This document shows positions 60,092 to 64,000 of a stretch of DNA of 64,000 bases, one piece after another. Every line of letters starts with the position of its first letter. The first letter of the stretch is position 1. A program made the translations under genes and the position numbers. Below the pieces are notes generated by a model. It made no database searches. It saw nothing but the letters and a program-made list of their open reading frames with translations, and had not been told where the DNA came from. The stretch is from the NCBI GenBank assembly GCA_964601085.1, contig CAZRLN010000006.1:27185-91184 (forward strand), in the 5' to 3' direction. Source of the stretch: UBA1444 sp964601085 (GTDB lineage: Bacteria; Bacillota; Negativicutes; UBA1444).

Positions 60092-60760
60092 TTGCCAATT
60101 CGTATTCTCATCGCCGATGATCATCAGTTGTTGCGTGAGGGGATTCGGAACTTTTTGTCCCTGGAACCCGATTTTGAGATCGTCGGGGAAGCGACCAACG
60201 GGGAAGAGGCCGTCACACAGGCGATGGTGCTGCAGCCGGATGTGATGCTGCTGGACATCAACATGCCCAAGGCGAACGGCATCGAGGTGGCGGGCCGGCT
60301 GAAAGAGAGCTGCCCGGGAGTTCGGATCCTCGCTCTGACCATTCATGATGATCAAAACTACATGATGAATATGATCCAAAGCGGTGCGGCCGGCTATCTG
60401 CTGAAAGATGTGGAGCCATCGATGATGGTGCAGGCGATCCGCCGCGTGGCCGCCGGCGAGTCGTATGTCGAACCGTCGCTGACGAAAAAGCTGTTTCAGG
60501 GAATCACCAACAATGAAGAGAAAAAAAAGGCGCCGCCGACACCAGGCATGATGGAGGGTGACCGCTTGTCCGCCCGCGAGATCGAGGTTCTGCGGCTGAT
60601 CGGCAAAGGCATGAGCAATGCCGAGATCGCCCGGGAATTGTATCTCAGTGAAAAAACCGTCAAGAACCATCTGACGAATATTTTCCGCAAGATCGATGTC
60701 ACGGACCGGACGCAGGCGGTGCTGTTCGCCATCAAACACAAGATCGTGAATGTTGAATAG
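60092..60760 (+). CDS. NarL/LuxR-family response regulator
   Basis: A 222-residue two-component regulator. Receiver domain: IRILIADDHQLLREGIRNFL with Asp pair, phosphorylated Asp in VMLLDINMPKANGIE, ALTIHDDQNYM and GYLLKDV with the Lys. C-terminal HTH: LSAREIEVLRLIGKGMSNAE, IARELYLSEKTVKNHLTNIF followed by RKI. The start is TTG 60092 behind GAGAGGGGTG; TTG 60059 lies in the secretin gene. No histidine kinase gene is adjacent. It might control the secretin genes or others. Confidence 0.93.
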   Translation: MPIRILIADDHQLLREGIRNFLSLEPDFEIVGEATNGEEAVTQAMVLQPDVMLLDINMPKANGIEVAGRLKESCPGVRILALTIHDDQNYMMNMIQSGAAGYLLKDVEPSMMVQAIRRVAAGESYVEPSLTKKLFQGITNNEEKKKAPPTPGMMEGDRLSAREIEVLRLIGKGMSNAEIARELYLSEKTVKNHLTNIFRKIDVTDRTQAVLFAIKHKIVNVE

Positions 60761-60769
60761 CAAAAAAAG

Positions 60770-60795
60770 ACCGGAGGCGTGCAACCTCCGGTTTT
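60770..60795. terminator. Terminator, probably bidirectional
   Basis: ACCGGAGG (60770-60777) pairs with CCTCCGGT (60785-60792), loop seven, then TTTT; an A-run precedes it. It separates the response regulator from the convergent small gene. Confidence 0.85.
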
Positions 60796-60814
60796 GAGTG
60801 TATGGGGATCGTGT

Positions 60815-60961
60815 TCAGGCGCCGAGCAGGGTGCTCAGGCAGTAGGCTCCGTACAAGAGGGCGACGCCGATGATGCCGAAACAGAGCAGGCGGGAGCTTT
60901 GGTCCCGCTGGACGATGGCGCGTTTCCGGTGGTAGTGGTAGGAATACATGCACTCTTTCAT
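60815..60961 (-). CDS. 48-residue single-span membrane protein
   Basis: A short frame of 48 residues, ATG at 60961. The N-terminal half is basic and aromatic (MKECMYSYHYHRKRAIVQRD), the C-terminal half one hydrophobic span (LLCFGIIGVALLYGAYCL). AAGGAG lies 14 bases upstream on the minus strand, slightly far, and a terminator follows its stop. Cysteine and His-Tyr content are unusual. I do not know a family. Convergent with the response regulator. Confidence 0.55.
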   Translation of the reverse strand: MKECMYSYHYHRKRAIVQRDQSSRLLCFGIIGVALLYGAYCLSTLLGA

Positions 60962-61418
60962 TTTGGGTCAGCTGGCTCCTTGCTAAATGTAGTGTTTTCT
61001 TGCCAATAGTATACGATATGTTGTGCAAAATTCCTGCTGGTTTATAAAAATATTTTTGCAGGCTGTTTTCAGGCTGTTGATAAAGGGTGCGGGAGGCGGA
61101 TTAAATTCCAGTTGCTGTAGATTTTCGCCGGAATTCGTAACGCCTTGCGATTGGCTTTTTCGGTCGCCCCAAATGCTCCATCCGGTCGCTTGGGGCTAAA
61201 ATCAACATCCCTGTTGTTTTTACCGTAAAGCGGCATCGCTTCGGCGACGAATTGCACGGCGCAAACCTAATGCAACTTTCCTTTATTCAGCCTCCCGCTC
61301 ACTCAGCCTCGCGAATTCCTTCGACAATCTACAGCAATCGAAATGAATCCGCAGCATTCCTCATTCCGGTTCCCAATCGTTCTTCCGTAATCTATTCTAA
61401 AACAGAAAGGACATAACG
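60962..61418. other. Intergenic region before recD2
   Basis: 457 bases without a supported gene. It contains the ribosome site of the small minus-strand gene, an inverted-repeat element at 61072-61338, and an AT-rich stretch with TATTCT near 61392 that may be the -10 box of recD2, about 20 bases before AGAAAGGA and the start. Confidence 0.6.
61072..61338. repeat. Second intergenic inverted-repeat element
   Basis: A 27-base arm at 61111-61137 (from GTTGCTGTAGATT) is inverted at 61312-61338 with few mismatches. A second perfect pair, GCGGGAGGC (61089-61097) and GCCTCCCGC (61290-61298), is interleaved with it, not nested. The left end has GGCTGTTGATAAAGG, shared with the element at 57893. No transposase is inside. 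Confidence 0.7.
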
Positions 61419-63572
61419 ATGGACACGTTGACCGGTGTGGTCGAGAATATCACCTTCCAGGGCCAGAATGAATATGTCGTTTTTCGCCTGAAAACCGAAC
61501 AGGGTTTTGTCGTGGTGGCCGGCAACGTCGGCGCGCCGCTGCCGGGCGAAGACGTGGAAGTGACCGGCGCCTGGACCGTTCATCCTCGCTACGGCCGCCA
61601 GTTTCGCGGCGAGGCGCTGCGGCGGGTGACGCCGGCTACCCTGCCGGCCATCGAACGTTTTCTCGGCTCCGGCGCCATCAAAGGAATCGGTCCGGCGATG
61701 GCCCAGCGGATGGTGGCGCGATTCGGCCTGAAGACGCTGGATATTCTGGAACGGGAGCCTCGGCATCTGTTGGAGGTCGAGGGAATCGGCCCGAAGAAAC
61801 TGGCGATGATCGTCGAATCGTATTCGGCCAAGGCCGAACTGCGGGAACTGATGCTGTTTTTGGAATCGCACGGCATCCCCGGCGCTTACGCGCGCCGCAT
61901 CCATGCCGTCTATGGCGATTCCTCCGTCCGGGTAGTCGAGGAAGACCCCTACCGGTTGGCGGAGGAAGTGGACGGCATCGGCTTCCGGATTGCCGACCGG
62001 ATCGCCCTGGCCTGCGGCGCCGAAGCAGCCGGCTATGAACGGATCGCGGCGGGAATCCGCTATGCCTTGCTCGGCACGGCGGACGCCGGACACACCTGCG
62101 TGCCGGAAGATATTTTGGTGCAGGCGGCGGCCAAAGAGCTAGGCTGCGACAGCTATGCGGTGGCGGAGGTGCTTTCTCAGCTGCTGCGGCAGGGTTCCCT
62201 GGCGATGGAGGACGCGCCGGCCGGAGCGCTGATTTATCCCGATCACTTATACCATGCCGAACGGCTGGTGGCCGAGCGCCTGCTCGAGCTGCGCGACACG
62301 GCGAAGCGGCTGCGGGAGGCGGACGTGGCGGCGCTGACCGAAAAATTCGAGCGGGAAAAAGGAATCCAGCTGGCGCAGGCGCAGCGGGAAGCAGTGCAGG
62401 CGGCGAGCAGCCATGGAGTGCTGGTGATGACCGGGGGCCCGGGCACCGGCAAAACGACCACGGTCCAGGCGGTGCTGAACGTGTTGTCAATGCAGGGCTG
62501 CAAGATCGTGTTGGCGGCGCCGACCGGACGGGCGGCGAAACGGCTGTCGGAAGCGACGGGGCGGGAGGCCCTGACCGTGCACCGGCTGCTCGAAGCCACC
62601 GGTTCGCGGGGCGGTGGCCGGGCGATGTTCGGCCGCAACGAGGAAAACCCGATCGACGCCGATGTGATCATCGTCGATGAAGTGTCGATGATGGACATTC
62701 TGCTGATGTATTACCTGCTGCGGGCGACGCCGGACGGTTGCCGGGTGGTCCTGGTCGGCGACGTCGACCAGTTGCCGGCGGTGGGGCCGGGCTCGGTGCT
62801 GAAAGATATCATCCGTTCGGAAACGACGCCGGTGGTGCGCCTGACCGAGATCTTCCGTCAGGCCGGGCAGAGCCCGATCGTCGTGAACGCCCACCGCATC
62901 AATCGCGGCCGATTTCCGGATGTTCGCAGCTCCCGGGATTTTCAGCTGCGGGAAGTCGTCGACGACGAAGCGGCGGCCGCCCTGGTGGTCCAGTTGTGCC
63001 GGGAGGAATTGCCCGGCGAGGGTGTGGACGTGGGCCGCGACGTACAGGTATTGTCGCCGATGCACCGGCTGGCCTGCGGCGTCGAAAACTTGAACAAGGT
63101 GTTGCAGGCGGCCTTGAATCCGCCGGTTCGCGGCAAGAAGGAAATCACGGCGTCCGGCAAGATTTTCCGTGTGGGCGACAAGGTGATGCAGACGCGCAAC
63201 GATTACGACAAGGGTGTGTTCAACGGCGATATCGGCCGGATCGCCGATATGGACGACGAGATGGTGCTGGTCCGGTATCCGGAGGGCGATGTCCCCTATG
63301 ACCGCACTGAGCTGGATGCGCTGGCCCCGGCGTATGCGATGAGCGTGCACAAAAGCCAGGGCAGCGAGTATCCGGTGGTCATCCTGACGCTGGTGAACGG
63401 CCATTACATCATGCTGCAGCGCAATCTGCTGTATACCGCGATCACGCGGGCGAAGCAGCGGGTCATTCTGGTGGGGACGAGCGAAGCGCTGGGGACGGCG
63501 GTGGCCAATGACCGGACGCGCCGGCGGCATTCCCTACTGGCGGAACGGCTGCGGCGCGAGACCTTCCTGTGA
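61419..63572 (+). CDS. recD2: ATP-dependent DNA helicase RecD2
   Basis: A 717-residue superfamily 1B 5'-3' helicase of the RecD2/YrrC type, found in bacteria without RecBC. N-terminal OB-like part (TLTGVVENITFQGQNEYVVF), then helix-hairpin-helix repeats (GSGAIKGIGPAMAQRMVARF, LLEVEGIGPKKLAMI, VDGIGFRIADRIAL), Walker A VMTGGPGTGKTTTVQAVL, Walker B IIVDEVSMMDILL, VLVGDVDQLPAVGPGSVLKD, LTEIFRQAGQSPIVVNAHRI and the C-terminal AYAMSVHKSQGSEYPVVIL with YTAITRAKQRV. ATG 61419 follows GAAAGGA. Acts in repair and fork protection. Its stop overlaps comF. Confidence 0.96.
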   Translation: MDTLTGVVENITFQGQNEYVVFRLKTEQGFVVVAGNVGAPLPGEDVEVTGAWTVHPRYGRQFRGEALRRVTPATLPAIERFLGSGAIKGIGPAMAQRMVARFGLKTLDILEREPRHLLEVEGIGPKKLAMIVESYSAKAELRELMLFLESHGIPGAYARRIHAVYGDSSVRVVEEDPYRLAEEVDGIGFRIADRIALACGAEAAGYERIAAGIRYALLGTADAGHTCVPEDILVQAAAKELGCDSYAVAEVLSQLLRQGSLAMEDAPAGALIYPDHLYHAERLVAERLLELRDTAKRLREADVAALTEKFEREKGIQLAQAQREAVQAASSHGVLVMTGGPGTGKTTTVQAVLNVLSMQGCKIVLAAPTGRAAKRLSEATGREALTVHRLLEATGSRGGGRAMFGRNEENPIDADVIIVDEVSMMDILLMYYLLRATPDGCRVVLVGDVDQLPAVGPGSVLKDIIRSETTPVVRLTEIFRQAGQSPIVVNAHRINRGRFPDVRSSRDFQLREVVDDEAAAALVVQLCREELPGEGVDVGRDVQVLSPMHRLACGVENLNKVLQAALNPPVRGKKEITASGKIFRVGDKVMQTRNDYDKGVFNGDIGRIADMDDEMVLVRYPEGDVPYDRTELDALAPAYAMSVHKSQGSEYPVVILTLVNGHYIMLQRNLLYTAITRAKQRVILVGTSEALGTAVANDRTRRRHSLLAERLRRETFL

Positions 63573-64000
63573 CGACCTGGCGAAACCAGGCGGACGAATG
63601 GTTGCAGGCGGCGTTGCAACTGCTGTTTCCATCCCATTGTCCGGCCTGCGGCGCGCCGGTGGATCTGGCGGACGCCTGGTGCGCGAGCTGCCTGCGCGAA
63701 TTGTGGCGACCGCGGCGGCTGAACGTGGCGGAACGAAACATGAAACACATCGAGCGGTGCCAGGTGCTGACGGAGTATAGCGGGGCGGTCCGGACGCTGC
63801 TGCATGGGCTGAAATTCCAAAGGCGCCGCGGGAATGCGGCGCCTTTGACTTGGCTGCTGTCTTTGGCGGATGAGGCGGAACTGGCGGGCTTGTGGGACAA
63901 CGACACGCTGGTGATCCCTGTGCCGCTCTCCGCCAGCCGCCTCGCCGAACGCGGCTATAACCAGGTGGCGCTGATTTTTGCTTCCTGGTGTCGGCGGCAG
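63569..64000 (+). CDS. comF: ComF-family amidophosphoribosyltransferase-like protein, N-terminal part
   Basis: A frame open to the right edge (144 codons). GTG 63569 overlaps the recD2 stop. Seen: ALQLLFPSHCPACGAPVDLA with four Cys of a zinc site (CxxC ... CxxC in WCASCLREL), VLTEYSGAVRTLLHGLKFQR, and VIPVPLSASRLAERGYNQVA, the ComF phosphoribosyltransferase signature. In Firmicutes ComF helps take up transforming DNA. Coupling to recD2 by GTGA overlap suggests one transcript. Confidence 0.9.
   Translation, partial: MTTWRNQADEWLQAALQLLFPSHCPACGAPVDLADAWCASCLRELWRPRRLNVAERNMKHIERCQVLTEYSGAVRTLLHGLKFQRRRGNAAPLTWLLSLADEAELAGLWDNDTLVIPVPLSASRLAERGYNQVALIFASWCRRQ

Overview
The window reads as chromosome from a diderm Firmicute of the Negativicutes type. 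Gram-positive-lineage genes (a Noc-like ParB protein, RecD2, ComF, a PucR-type regulator) sit beside genes that need an outer membrane (a subtilisin autotransporter, a beta-barrel porin-like protein, a GspC/PilP-like protein with a secretin). The species cannot be fixed from the sequence. No rRNA, tRNA, CRISPR array, transposase or integrase was seen.

Layout. 1-8281: end of a surface-polysaccharide locus (UDP-ManNAc dehydrogenase tail, two glycosyltransferases, a Wzy-like polymerase, all AT-rich), then GC-rich dTDP-rhamnose genes rfbBADC and a small initiating sugar transferase. 8282-18877: accessory region with a small membrane protein, a secreted YfiM-like protein, an outer-membrane beta-barrel protein, two AbiE-type toxin-antitoxin pairs, noc, a DUF4143 ATPase, a broken FAD-reductase fragment and a PAS-GAF-PucR regulator. 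18968-42074: a second large polysaccharide locus with a WbaP-like initiating transferase, a second rhamnose set (rfbBACD), then an AT-rich block with a complete pseudaminic-acid pathway (pseB, C, F, G, H, I) plus two extra enzymes, two capsule-synthase-like transferases, a polymerase, a MurJ-like flippase, a Wzz-like chain-length protein and two glycosyltransferases. 42128-51246: GC-rich envelope genes (MORN-peptidase fusion, YdcF-like, autotransporter), an AbrB-Doc pair, a metallophosphoesterase, a DUF234 ATPase and a GT9 transferase. 51616-57831: sugar-nucleotide genes manC, manB, galU, galE, pgi. 58152-64000: GspC-like protein, secretin, LuxR-type response regulator, a 48-residue membrane protein, two palindromic intergenic repeats, recD2 and the start of comF.

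How it fits together. pgi, manB, manC, galU and galE supply activated hexoses; the two rfb sets supply dTDP-L-rhamnose; the pse genes supply CMP-pseudaminic acid or a derivative; WbaP or the small transferase starts the lipid-linked unit; MurJ-like, Wzy-like and Wzz-like proteins export and polymerise it.

The most unusual signal is a repeated geometry. In three places an intact gene is followed by passenger genes (toxin-antitoxin, ATPase or phosphoesterase) and then by a second, diverged copy of only the intact gene's last codons, in frame, with largely synonymous differences: the porin-like gene (10683-10733 and 12540-12590), noc (15053-15126 against 16603-16632 and 17077-17103) and, less strongly, the GT9 gene (50176-50214 against 47617-47655). 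This is the footprint expected of cassettes entering gene 3' ends, yet no recombinase is visible. Second is a twin motif (ATTATCC pairs exactly 21 bases apart) upstream of two promoters, at distances differing by one helical turn.
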